DNA of 47,779 bases. Source: DATADD01 sp046262355. Its GTDB lineage: Bacteria; Actinomycetota; CADDZG01; WHSQ01. The notes beneath the pieces are model-generated. The model was not told the origin of the DNA, did no database searches, and saw only the letters and a list, made by a program, of their open reading frames with translations. The stretch is from the NCBI GenBank assembly GCA_046262355.1, contig JBHEMX010000098.1, positions 1 through 47,779 of the forward strand, written 5' to 3'. Made by a program: the position numbers and the translations under genes. Of the stretch, positions 7,826-15,824 are shown in pieces (within the stretch, counting starts at the first letter, position 1; every line of letters starts with the position of its first letter).

Positions 7826-9021
7826 CGCGGCGTCGTCTCCTCGGCTCGACTGATCGAGCCTTCGTCTCCCTTCGTCGCGGCGGCGGCCTTCCGGTCACCG
7901 TGCTCGCGAGCCGCCGTCCGGAAGGCCTTGATCGAGCTCGTAATCGTTTCGATGTCGGCGACGCCTTGATATCTCCCGGAGGAGTCGACCGCGATCACCG
8001 TGGAGTTGTCGGCGACGAGCATGTCGGCCAGAGCCGCGCTGAGCGTGGTGTCGATGGTCGCGATGGAGCCGACGGTGACTCCGGCCTCATCGATCGCTCT
8101 GTCACCGTCTTCGAGATCTTCGGCGTTCACCCAGCGCTGAGGGTGCTTCTCCGTGTCCAGCAGTAGCAGCCAGTCCTTGTCTGAACGTTGCAGTGCGCTC
8201 CTGAGCTCCTCACGATCGGAGTCTGCATCCGCGACCGGCCAGTCGGCGAACTCGATGTCGCTGAGGTTGGCGAGGTTGAGCCGCTTGAGCGCGGCTCCCG
8301 TCCCGATGAAGTTCGCGACGAAGTCGTCCGCAGGGGCGAGGAGGATGTTCTCGGGCTTGTCGTACTGGGCGATCTTGGACTGCGAGCGTAGGATCGCTAT
8401 CCGATCACCCATCTTGATCGCCTCGTCGATATCGTGCGTGACGAAGACGATCGTCTTCTTGATCTCTTTCTGCAACCTCAAGAACTCATTCTGCAGCCGC
8501 GAGCGCGTGATCGGGTCGATCGCACTGAAGGGTTCGTCCATCAAGATGACGGAGGGGTCGGCCGCCATCGCCCGGGCGACTCCGATACGTTGGCGTTGTC
8601 CTCCGGAAAGGGCCTTCGGGTAGCGATCGCGGTACTCCGAGGGCTCCATGCCCACCATCGAGAGAAGCTCGTCGATGCGGGCGGAGATCCGCTGCTTGTC
8701 CCAGCCAAGCAGGCGGGGAACCGTGGCGATGTTGTCTGCGATCGTCATGTGCGGGAACAGCCCGATCTGCTGGATCACATAGCCGATCCGGCGCCTGAGG
8801 TGGTCCGACTTCACCGAGGTCACGTCCTCGTCCTCTAGAAAGATCTTGCCCGAGTCCGGCTCGATCAGGCGGTTGATCAAGCGCATCGTGGTCGTCTTGC
8901 CGCAACCAGACGGCCCCACCAGGACGACGATCTCGCCCGCCGGGATCTCCATCGAGAGATCGTCGACGGCCCGCTCCTTCTGTCCCGGAAAGGTCTTGGA
9001 CAAGCTCTCGAGCCGGATCAC
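7822..9021 (-). CDS. Betaine/choline ABC transporter ATP-binding protein with CBS region
   Basis: A 399-residue ATPase of the OpuA/ProV type. It shows Walker A (GPSGCGKTT), the Q-loop, signature LSGGQRQRIGVARAMA and Walker B (VILMDEPFSAID). After about residue 240 comes a regulatory tail with CBS-like sequence (VGSIATIDTTLSAALADMLVADNSTVIAVDSSG). In relatives such modules sense ionic strength or nucleotides. The GTG at 9021 is chosen because it follows a G-rich stretch and leaves a short gap after the upstream permease; an ATG at 9072 would overlap that gene by 29 bp. Confidence 0.9.
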   Translation of the reverse strand: MIRLESLSKTFPGQKERAVDDLSMEIPAGEIVVLVGPSGCGKTTTMRLINRLIEPDSGKIFLEDEDVTSVKSDHLRRRIGYVIQQIGLFPHMTIADNIATVPRLLGWDKQRISARIDELLSMVGMEPSEYRDRYPKALSGGQRQRIGVARAMAADPSVILMDEPFSAIDPITRSRLQNEFLRLQKEIKKTIVFVTHDIDEAIKMGDRIAILRSQSKIAQYDKPENILLAPADDFVANFIGTGAALKRLNLANLSDIEFADWPVADADSDREELRSALQRSDKDWLLLLDTEKHPQRWVNAEDLEDGDRAIDEAGVTVGSIATIDTTLSAALADMLVADNSTVIAVDSSGRYQGVADIETITSSIKAFRTAAREHGDRKAAAATKGDEGSISRAEETTPR

Positions 9022-9043
9022 CTTCTGCCCCCCACCGTCAGCC

Positions 9044-9703
9044 CTAGTTCCGGATGCCCTTGGGTATCGCAAGCTTCCTTACGACGAAGAACGCAACGTC
9101 GAACGCGATGGCAAGCAGAACGATGCCCAAGACCCCACCGAGCACCAGGTAGAGAGCGGTGGCACTACCTATGCGGGCGAGTCCCGAGAATATGTCCTCG
9201 CCCAGGCCCGGGCCTGCCACGGCGGCCGCGATGGCGGCGATGCCGAGCAGTATCAGGGTGGAGACGCGGATCCCCGCCAGTATCACCGGCGCGGCGAGCG
9301 GCAGCTCGATGCGGAACAGGCGCTGCCTGCGGCTGAGCCCCATGCCCTGCGCGGAGTCGGTGACGGCGGGATCAACTCCACGCAAGCCGGTGATCGTGTT
9401 ACGCAGAACGGGAAGGACGCCATAGGCGGTCAGTGCGACGATCGACGGACCCCACCCCAACCCCAAGAACGGCAAGAGGATGCCGAAGAGAGCATAGGAA
9501 GGGATCGTCAGCATGGTCCCTGCGATGGCGAGCGATATGTTGGCGTAGTTGGGGCCTCGCCTTCTTTGATAGGTGAGACAACCGACGGTTAGACCGATGA
9601 GCGTGGCGAGGAAGACGGAGACACCGACCACGGTGGCGTGCTCGGCCGTCTTCTCGAGCAGATGGTCGCGCGTGAACGAGAGATAGGTGATAAAGCCGTC
9701 CAT
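9044..9703 (-). CDS. ABC transporter permease, OpuC/OsmF type (first gene of the operon)
   Basis: A 219-residue permease with about five hydrophobic segments and the EAA-like loop DSAQGMGLSRRQRLFRIELP. It is shorter than its partner at 7040-7825, as usual for OpuCB/OpuCD pairs. GGAG lies about 7 nt before the ATG. It leads the importer operon. The 200-bp region upstream contains a hairpin at 9849-9865 but no convincing promoter. Confidence 0.88.
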   Translation of the reverse strand: MDGFITYLSFTRDHLLEKTAEHATVVGVSVFLATLIGLTVGCLTYQRRRGPNYANISLAIAGTMLTIPSYALFGILLPFLGLGWGPSIVALTAYGVLPVLRNTITGLRGVDPAVTDSAQGMGLSRRQRLFRIELPLAAPVILAGIRVSTLILLGIAAIAAAVAGPGLGEDIFSGLARIGSATALYLVLGGVLGIVLLAIAFDVAFFVVRKLAIPKGIRN

Positions 9704-9848
9704 CTATGACTCCGGCCCCGAATCCCGCATGTGCCCCCGGCCGAGATTCTCCGATCGATGACGATCGGGAGGCTGAGCAGTTACCGGTTCTCCTCTCGAC
9801 CACGCACAGTCTAGCAAGCTCAACCCGCATAAGAGCGGCACATTGTGA

Positions 9849-9865
9849 GTTGCTCTTTGAGCAAC
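9849..9865. terminator. Perfect short hairpin downstream of iclR1
   Basis: GTTGCTC, TTT, GAGCAAC is a perfect 7-bp inverted repeat about 50 bp past the iclR1 stop and about 150 bp before the importer operon. It lacks a T-tract. It may be a weak terminator for iclR1 or an operator for the importer. Confidence 0.4.
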
Positions 9866-9916
9866 AATCCTTCTCGGTTCTGGAACCTCAGGTAATGCTC
9901 ACCGATTGGCTTCAGA

Positions 9917-10720
9917 TCAGATACCGGCGCGTTGTAAGCCCCGCGACCGACCGGAGCCCCAGTCGACCAGATGTGAGAGTGCAGCGGCCGCCGCCATGAC
10001 CTTCTTTCCGGTGGGCACAAGCCTGTCTTCGAAGCGAAACTTCGGCGCAGAAACGTCGACCGCCGCGACGATCCGCCCTCTGGCGTCCCTGACTGGGGCC
10101 GCTACGGCCACAAGACCTGGTTCCAACTCTTCGTCCACCTCGGTGAAGCCGCGAGCGCGCGCGTGCACGATGCGCTCGTGAAGCTCTGCGATGTCGCGCG
10201 GTGAGCGAGGACCGGCGCGACCGAGGCGACGTTGCGGCCATATCGAGCGCAAGCCCTCGATGTCATGGTCGAGCAAGAGCGCGCGGCCTGAAGAGGTGCA
10301 GTAAGCGGGAACCGTTCGACCCACCCAACCCACCGCCTGCACAGCTTGCGCAGAAGGCCTCGACAGAACGGTTAGGACTTCGCTTCCCTGCAGGACCGAA
10401 AGATGGGCGCCTTCGCCGAGATCGCTCACCAGTCGAGCGAGCAGGGGGCCGGCCGCCTCGAGGAGACGCTGATCACCGGCGTGTGCGGCGAGAGCCAGCA
10501 GATGCCAGCCGAGCCGGTACGCGAGAGTTGAGGGATCACGATCGACCAGTCCGAGCTCCGCCAGCGTCTTCAGCGTCCGAGAGATCTGGCTCTTCTCGCG
10601 TCCCGTCACGACGGTCGCTTGGGTCACCGTGAGACCCCCAGCGGCCGCCGCCTCCTCCGAGCCGAGGGCAAGCAGAACGGCGAGACCCCGGCGCAGACTC
10701 GTTCTCATCTCGCCGGACAT
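9917..10720 (-). CDS. IclR family transcriptional regulator (first copy)
   Basis: A 267-residue regulator. An N-terminal winged helix (about residues 8-70, TVTQATVVTGREKSQISRTLKTL) is followed by the IclR effector domain (GEGAHLSVLQGSEVLTVLSR, then YCTSSGRALLLDHD and GFTEVDEELEPGLVAVAAPVRD). It lies next to the importer and the BHMT-like gene, suggesting control of onium-compound use. It appears leaderless: TACGAT ends 7 nt before the ATG and there is no Shine-Dalgarno. A palindrome overlapping its -35 suggests autoregulation, and the same palindrome recurs at 20581. Confidence 0.88.
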   Translation of the reverse strand: MSGEMRTSLRRGLAVLLALGSEEAAAAGGLTVTQATVVTGREKSQISRTLKTLAELGLVDRDPSTLAYRLGWHLLALAAHAGDQRLLEAAGPLLARLVSDLGEGAHLSVLQGSEVLTVLSRPSAQAVQAVGWVGRTVPAYCTSSGRALLLDHDIEGLRSIWPQRRLGRAGPRSPRDIAELHERIVHARARGFTEVDEELEPGLVAVAAPVRDARGRIVAAVDVSAPKFRFEDRLVPTGKKVMAAAAALSHLVDWGSGRSRGLQRAGI

Positions 10721-10727
10721 GGCCTAC

Positions 10728-10765
10728 ATCGTAACGGCAGTGGATCCGGGAGCAACTACGGTTGC
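10728..10765 (-). promoter_or_regulatory. iclR1 promoter with overlapping operator
   Basis: TTGCTC (10750-10755) and TACGAT (10728-10733) are 16 bp apart, and the -10 ends 7 nt before the ATG. The inverted repeat GCAAC, TACG, GTTGC (10752-10765, plus-strand reading) overlaps the -35. It matches the palindrome at 20581-20594 at 11 of 14 positions (consensus GCAACYRYGGTTGY). Confidence 0.55.
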
Positions 10766-10823
10766 GCCCATAGCAACAGGGCAGCGAGACCGGAGGCCGG
10801 GGGTGTCGGAGGACTGCGCAGGG

Positions 10824-11879
10824 TTAAAGGCTGTTGCGGAAGGCGACGTTGTGCTCGCGCAGGCTTGCATCGGTCCCGAGGAACGCGTGCTTCGACATGT
10901 CCGGCGAGTAGCGGCTCGCCTCCGGAGTACGCCCGAGGGCTTCCGCCATGCTTCGGATGTGGTGGGGCGCGGCGCCACAGCAGACCCCGAAATAGCTGAC
11001 CCCGAGTTGCTGTGCTTTCTTCGTGAAGCCCGCGATCTCGTATCTGCTGCACGTGAACGGATCGAGCGCGGTGGGAAACGGCGTCTGCCCGGGCAGGTGA
11101 CCGCCGGTGGGATCTCTGAGCGACTGGAAGGTCGGTTCGGCGGCATGCGTTCGATAGGGCACCGGGAGGGCGGCGACGTAGGCGCTCACCCGTGGAGCGA
11201 TCCCTTCGAGAAGAGGAAGCATGGTCTCCGGTCCCCGGATGCAGTTGAGCCCTACGACGTCGGCGCCTGCCTCGGACAGACGGCTGCACGCATCGACGAC
11301 CGTCCATCCCTCACGCGTCGTCCCGGCCCGATGTATGGCAAGCGTCATGACGGAAGGAAGCTCTGCGGAGGTGATCACGTCGAGGGCCTCCAGCGCCTCA
11401 TCGGCGTAACTGAAGGTCTCGCCGATGACGAGGTCGGCGCCGGCATCGACCGCCCACTCCACCTGCTCCTCGAACATCTTCCGTACTCGGTGATGGCTTT
11501 TCCGATCGCCCGGCTCCCACACGTTCGTGTTGCAGATGTTGCCGGCAAAGAGGGTCCCCGTAGCGTGCGCAACGTCGCGAGCGAGCGAGAGCGCGGTGCG
11601 GTTGAGGTCTTCGAGCATCTCCTCCTTGCCGATCAACCGAAGCTTCTCGCGATGGCCGTAGTACGTGAAGGCCTCGACAACATCTGAGCCGGAGTGCACG
11701 AACTGTTGATGTAGCAGTGTCACTTGTTCGGGATGGTCGAGGACGACCTCGGGCACGAACGCACCGGCCTGGAGGTATCCGCGCTGCTCGAGCTCGAACA
11801 GGTAGCCCTCCGCGCAGATCACCGGCCCCGCCGCGAGCTGTTCGCGAAGCCCGCCTCCTTCAGCAGTTGATCTCGTCAA
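10824..11879 (-). CDS. Betaine-homocysteine methyltransferase-like protein
   Basis: A homocysteine S-methyltransferase family TIM barrel of up to 351 residues. The three zinc-binding cysteines are present: LNC at about residue 213 and CC at about 300-301, close to the spacing in animal BHMT. Other family features are the early EGYLFELEQRGYLQAGAF region and DLVIGETFSYADEALEAL. It would move a methyl group from a methylated amine or sulfonium such as glycine betaine to homocysteine, giving methionine. The start is uncertain: TTG 11879 has no clear ribosome-binding site, and an in-frame GTG lies 57 nt later. It follows the FAD oxidoreductase gene on the same strand by about 105 bp. Confidence 0.82.
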   Translation of the reverse strand: MTRSTAEGGGLREQLAAGPVICAEGYLFELEQRGYLQAGAFVPEVVLDHPEQVTLLHQQFVHSGSDVVEAFTYYGHREKLRLIGKEEMLEDLNRTALSLARDVAHATGTLFAGNICNTNVWEPGDRKSHHRVRKMFEEQVEWAVDAGADLVIGETFSYADEALEALDVITSAELPSVMTLAIHRAGTTREGWTVVDACSRLSEAGADVVGLNCIRGPETMLPLLEGIAPRVSAYVAALPVPYRTHAAEPTFQSLRDPTGGHLPGQTPFPTALDPFTCSRYEIAGFTKKAQQLGVSYFGVCCGAAPHHIRSMAEALGRTPEASRYSPDMSKHAFLGTDASLREHNVAFRNSL

Positions 11880-11984
11880 ACGGACCCATCCTTCCCACGG
11901 ATCAAGACGTCACGCCTGCCCGCCGCTTGCGGATGCTCACCACGACGATAGAGCCACCGGCTATCCGTTGCGCCATCCAACCCA

Positions 11985-13319
11985 CTAGCTCCACGGGAAC
12001 GGCGAGCTGCTCGTCGGATGGAGGCGGCCGCTCTCGTAGCGAGAGAAGCGGAAAGGTTCCAGGAGCACCTGTGGCTCGCCGAGGATCTCCTTGGCCGCAA
12101 GAGCACCCACTCCGATCATCTTGTAGCCGTGGTTGGAGTCGGCGATGACGTACGCGTTGTCGTGGAACACGTCGAAGACGGGGAAGCTATCGGGGGTGAA
12201 ACATCCGATGCCACCCGACGGCTCCTTCGAGAACAGCTCCGCTTTGCCCTCGAAGCGCTTGTGGCAGTGAGCCAGGGCCGCCGTCCACATGTGCGCGAAA
12301 TCTTCGCCGACCACGAAGTCGGGACTTGCCGGTCCGTAGGGATCGACCGCCACCTCTTCGGCCGGGCGGTCCACGACATATGGGGTCGTTCCCCCTTGCA
12401 CTCCGCCGAAGTTGAAGTCTGGCTTGTAATAGATGCCCCATAGCTTGTCGGTGACCACGGAGCCATCGTCGTCCAGGAGTAGCGCGTCGGTGTCGACATG
12501 GATGACCGGGGGCATCCGGCCGCGGTTGTCCATGAGCGACCCTGGGTCGACCCCGAGTGTGCCTTCCTGCAGCAACCAGTAGGTCCACATGTCCCGGTCT
12601 TGGTACAGCTTTCCGTCGGGTCCCTTGACGGAGATCTTCTCCGGCAGCTCCAGCATCGCCCAGAGATCTCGGATCCACGGTCCGACCGCAACGATGAGGT
12701 AGTCACACGCGATCGTCCCGGTCTCCGTTTCGACCCCAGATATCGCGCCGCCGCTCGTCGCCAAACCGGTGACTCTCGCGCCTGCGAGGATCCGAACACC
12801 CTCGGTGCGCGCCTTGTCCGCCAGACCTCGCATGGACGCCTTGTTGTTGGCGTACCCGCCGCGGTGCTCGTGCAGCACGCTGGTGATGCCCCGTGCCTGC
12901 CAGTCGAAGAAGACGCTTTCCATGTAGGTCGTGCACTCGTCTGCCCCCTCGACGAAGGTCGAGGGATAGCCGATCGCCTTCTGCTCCTCGTAGATCTGCG
13001 TGACGTCGGCGTGCATCAACTCCGGCGAGATCTGCATGTAACCGACGGGATGGTACGAGAACGCTTGCGGGTCCGACTCCCATACGGCCACCGAATGAGC
13101 CATCAGCTCGCGCATCGCCGGCTGGAAGTAGTTGTTGCGGATCACCCCGCAGGCGATCCCGGAGGCGCCGGCTGCAACGTCAGACTTGTCGAGAACGACG
13201 ACGTCGCGCCCGTCGCCTTTGTGTCGGGCCTTGAGCTCTTTGGCGAGATGCCACGCCGTCGAGAGACCGTGGACGCCCGCTCCGACGACAACATATCTGG
13301 CGCTTGCAGAGGTCATCAT
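11985..13319 (-). CDS. FAD-dependent oxidoreductase of the DAO/sarcosine-dimethylglycine type
   Basis: A 444-residue flavoprotein of the D-amino-acid/sarcosine oxidase superfamily. The N-terminus has the FAD-binding motif VVVGAGVHGLSTAWHLA, then VVVLDKSDVAAGASGIACG and IRNNYF, where relatives hold the flavin. FTPDSFPVFD and NHGYKMIGVG near the C-terminus match the usual DAO ending. It has no C-terminal folate (GcvT) domain, so it is shorter than classical dimethylglycine dehydrogenase. Oxidative N-demethylation of dimethylglycine or a related amine is inferred from its neighbours. GAAGGGA lies 6 nt upstream of the ATG. It is divergent from iclR2 and shares that palindromic region. Confidence 0.82.
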   Translation of the reverse strand: MMTSASARYVVVGAGVHGLSTAWHLAKELKARHKGDGRDVVVLDKSDVAAGASGIACGVIRNNYFQPAMRELMAHSVAVWESDPQAFSYHPVGYMQISPELMHADVTQIYEEQKAIGYPSTFVEGADECTTYMESVFFDWQARGITSVLHEHRGGYANNKASMRGLADKARTEGVRILAGARVTGLATSGGAISGVETETGTIACDYLIVAVGPWIRDLWAMLELPEKISVKGPDGKLYQDRDMWTYWLLQEGTLGVDPGSLMDNRGRMPPVIHVDTDALLLDDDGSVVTDKLWGIYYKPDFNFGGVQGGTTPYVVDRPAEEVAVDPYGPASPDFVVGEDFAHMWTAALAHCHKRFEGKAELFSKEPSGGIGCFTPDSFPVFDVFHDNAYVIADSNHGYKMIGVGALAAKEILGEPQVLLEPFRFSRYESGRLHPTSSSPFPWS

Positions 13320-13355
13320 CGTTCATCCCTTCAGAGGCCGGGATCCGTCGTTTCA

Positions 13356-13380
13356 CAACGGGCAACGGCATTGCCCGTTG
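13356..13380. promoter_or_regulatory. Palindromic operator between the FAD oxidoreductase and iclR2
   Basis: CAACGGGCAA (13356-13365) and TTGCCCGTTG (13371-13380) form a perfect 10-bp inverted repeat with a 5-bp centre. It sits in the divergent promoter region just ahead of iclR2, in the position of an autoregulatory operator. Binding by the adjacent IclR protein is inferred. Confidence 0.6.
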
Positions 13381-13385
13381 ATGTG

Positions 13386-13391
13386 TACCCT
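13386..13391 (+). promoter_or_regulatory. Candidate -10 of iclR2
   Basis: TACCCT ends 7 nt before ATG 13399, which has no Shine-Dalgarno, so a leaderless message is possible. The palindrome at 13356-13380 would then cover the -35 region. Confidence 0.35.
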
Positions 13392-13398
13392 ACGCCGC

Positions 13399-14208
13399 AT
13401 GGTGCCGTCCTCCCAACACCCCACCCGCCTCGTCGGCTCGGTCGAGCGGGCCGTTGCGGTGCTGGAGACGCTCGCCGCTTCGGATCGCGATCTGGGAACG
13501 AACGAGATCGCGCGCCGTACCGGCATCAACCCAAGCACGGTGTCGCGTCTGCTTGCGACGCTCGGGGCCAGAGGACTGGTGAGCCATGTCACCGAGACCG
13601 GGCGTTACCGCCCCGGATTGGGCTTGCTGCAGCTCGGCAACGCTGCGCTGGCCCGGCTCGACCTGCGGTCCGCCGCCCGTCCGTACCTCGCGCGCTTGGT
13701 GGCGGCCACCGGGGAAACGGCGACGCTCTCGGTGCCCGACGAGAGGGAGGCCGTGACCGTGGACTTCGTCCAGGGCGAGTCCTCCGTGCAGAGCATCGCC
13801 AGGGTCGGCAGGCCCAGCGTGGCGCACGCCACCGCCGTGGGGAAGGTGCTGCTGGCTCACGGCGGCGAACTGCCGCGCGGGAAGCTGTGCCGCTACACGG
13901 AGCGCACGATCATCGACCGCTCACGGCTCGCCGCAGAGGCCGAGCGCGCCCGCCGGCGAGGATGGGCCGAGGCCATCGGCGAGCGCGAGAGCGACCTCAA
14001 CGCCATCGCCGCCCCGGTCACGGGCGCGCGGTCTGAGCTTCTGGCCGTGCTCGGCATACAAGGACCTGCCGGACGACTCAAGGCTGCGACGATCCGTACG
14101 GCGGTGCCGGTGCTGTTGAGTTGTGCCCGGAGCTTGTCCGCCGACCTGAGTGGGACCCCGTCGCCCACGGTCGAGCCGTCCGGGTCCTCTGAAGGGGCCA
14201 CGGGTTGA
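13399..14208 (+). CDS. IclR family transcriptional regulator (second copy)
   Basis: A 269-residue regulator. The winged helix is at about residues 10-70 (GSVERAVAVLETLAASDRDLGTNEIARRTGINPSTVSRLLATL). The effector domain follows (GETATLSVPDEREAVTVDFVQ, AHATAVGKVLLA, GWAEAIGERESDLNAIAAPV). It starts the cluster containing soxBDAG: its TGA overlaps the TTG of soxB, so regulator and enzymes are probably co-transcribed. ATG 13399 is preferred to ATG 13381 because a -10-like box is correctly spaced and the family N-terminus begins there. Likely effector: sarcosine, dimethylglycine or betaine (inferred). Confidence 0.88.
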   Translation: MVPSSQHPTRLVGSVERAVAVLETLAASDRDLGTNEIARRTGINPSTVSRLLATLGARGLVSHVTETGRYRPGLGLLQLGNAALARLDLRSAARPYLARLVAATGETATLSVPDEREAVTVDFVQGESSVQSIARVGRPSVAHATAVGKVLLAHGGELPRGKLCRYTERTIIDRSRLAAEAERARRRGWAEAIGERESDLNAIAAPVTGARSELLAVLGIQGPAGRLKAATIRTAVPVLLSCARSLSADLSGTPSPTVEPSGSSEGATG

Positions 14209-15485
14209 GGTCATCGTCGGCCCGAAGGGGAGGCAGACCGGCGCGCTACTCCGCCTTGGACCTCGTTCGCCACGGCATCTCGGGCGATGGCTGGCCGCGT
14301 GCTTGGAACCACCACGAACCGAAGCGTGCCTACGACGTGGTCGTGGTCGGTGGCGGCGTACACGGACTTGCGACCGCTTACTACCTTGCCGCCCGCCATG
14401 GCATCTCCCAAGTCGCCGTGCTGGAGAAGAGCTACATGGGCAGCGGCGGCTCCGGGCGCAACACTGCGATCATCCGCTCGAACTACCTCACGCCGGACGG
14501 GGTCCGCTTCTACGACCGTTCGGTAAAGCTGTACGAAGCTTTGTCCGCAGAGCTCAACTTCAACGTGATGTTCTCTCAGAGGGGTCACCTCACTCTCGCC
14601 CACAACGACAGCTCATTGCGCACCATGAGATGGCGCGCCGAGGTCAACAAGCTCGAGGGCATCGACTCTGAGGTCATCGGGCCGGAGGAGATAAAGACGC
14701 TGGTGCCCTACCTCGACACCTCCGATGACACCCGCTATCCGATCCTGGGCGCGCTCTACCACCCTCCGGGCGGGATCATCCGCCATGACGCCGTGGTCTG
14801 GGGCTACGCGCGCGGCGCCGACGCCCGCGGCGTGCACATCCATCAGAACACCGAGGTCGTCGGCGTCGATGTCGCAGGGGGCAGGGTGACCGGGGTCAGG
14901 ACCAACAGGGGAGCGATCTCGACGCCGGTCGTGGTCAACGCCACGGCGGGGGGGGCGACATCGATCTCGGACATGGCGGGGGTGAGCATGCCCATCACGA
15001 CCTCGCCCCTGCAGGCCGCGGTGACGGAGCCGGTGAAGCCCTTCCTCGAGGCCGTCGTCGTTTCGGGGAGCCTGCACGTCTACATGAGCCAGACCGATCG
15101 CGGCGAGCTCGTCTTCGGCTCCGCCGTCGACCCGTTCCCCTCTTACTCCACGCGCGGCTCGCTGGACTTCATCGAGGGACTGGCCGCGCATGTCCTGGAG
15201 CTGATGCCGTCGCTCGCCAAGATGCGGGTGCTGCGGCAGTGGGCAGGGCTGTGCGACATGACCCCCGACTACTCACCGATCATGGGGACGACGCCGGTGG
15301 ATGGCTTCCTGCTGGACGTCGGCTGGGGCACCTACGGCTTCAAGGCCGGCCCGGTGTCGGGTGAAAACATGGCGCAGCTCATAGCCGATGGGGAGACGCC
15401 GGAGCTCATCGCGGGTTTCTCACTCGACCGCTTCGAGAGGGGCGAGTTGCTGGGCGAGAAGGGGGCAGCGTCCGTTGGGCACTAA
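14205..15485 (+). CDS. soxB: Sarcosine oxidase beta subunit
   Basis: A 426-residue subunit of heterotetrameric sarcosine oxidase, carrying FAD and covalent FMN. The N-terminus RYSALDLVRHGISGDGWPRAW and the motif VVVGGGVHGLATAYYLAARH match SoxB closely, and GGSGRNTAIIRSNYL follows. The His of RHDAVVWGYARGA (about residue 194) corresponds to the histidine that binds FMN in characterised enzymes. The complex oxidises sarcosine to glycine, giving hydrogen peroxide and methylene-tetrahydrofolate. The TTG start overlaps the iclR2 stop. Order B-D-A-G is canonical. Confidence 0.95.
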   Translation: MRSSSARRGGRPARYSALDLVRHGISGDGWPRAWNHHEPKRAYDVVVVGGGVHGLATAYYLAARHGISQVAVLEKSYMGSGGSGRNTAIIRSNYLTPDGVRFYDRSVKLYEALSAELNFNVMFSQRGHLTLAHNDSSLRTMRWRAEVNKLEGIDSEVIGPEEIKTLVPYLDTSDDTRYPILGALYHPPGGIIRHDAVVWGYARGADARGVHIHQNTEVVGVDVAGGRVTGVRTNRGAISTPVVVNATAGGATSISDMAGVSMPITTSPLQAAVTEPVKPFLEAVVVSGSLHVYMSQTDRGELVFGSAVDPFPSYSTRGSLDFIEGLAAHVLELMPSLAKMRVLRQWAGLCDMTPDYSPIMGTTPVDGFLLDVGWGTYGFKAGPVSGENMAQLIADGETPELIAGFSLDRFERGELLGEKGAASVGH

Positions 15486-15500
15486 GGGAGGCGGCGCGCC

Positions 15501-15824
15501 GTGATCCTCATCCCGTGTCCTCACTGCGGTCCCCGCAACGCCTCCGAGTTTCGCTACGTCGGCGAAGCCACTCCTCGGCCTGATCCGCGCACGGTCACGC
15601 CCGAGGAATGGCGACGCTATCTCTATTTCCGTCGCAATCCCGCCGGTTGGACGACCGAGAGCTGGTTCCACGTCGCCGGCTGCAGGCGGTATCTGGTGTT
15701 GGAGCGCCACCGGGAGACCAACGAGGTGCGCGCGCCGCGCCCTCCGTCGGCTAGTACGCGCGGCGAGCAGCAGCTCCACGAGATGCAAGGGGCCGCCTCG
15801 ACCCCTGCGGAGGGAAGCGAGTGA
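15501..15824 (+). CDS. soxD: Sarcosine oxidase delta subunit
   Basis: A 107-residue zinc-binding small subunit. CPHCGPRNASEF near the N-terminus and WFHVAGCRRYL near residue 60 give the Cys/His zinc ligands typical of SoxD, and the RTVTPEEWRRYLYFRRNPAG stretch is diagnostic. GTG start with GGGAGG upstream. The stop overlaps the soxA GTG by four bases (GTGA). Confidence 0.95.
   Translation: MILIPCPHCGPRNASEFRYVGEATPRPDPRTVTPEEWRRYLYFRRNPAGWTTESWFHVAGCRRYLVLERHRETNEVRAPRPPSASTRGEQQLHEMQGAASTPAEGSE

Noticed and set aside
9849..9865. Reading the GTTGCTC/GAGCAAC hairpin as a third IclR1 operator
   Set aside because: The half-sites are in the opposite order (GTTGC...GCAAC instead of GCAAC...GTTGC) and the spacing differs.
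12498..13398. Long plus-strand frame running through the FAD oxidoreductase gene into iclR2
   Set aside because: It is antisense to a clear flavoprotein and then enters the wrong frame of iclR2. No domain recognised.
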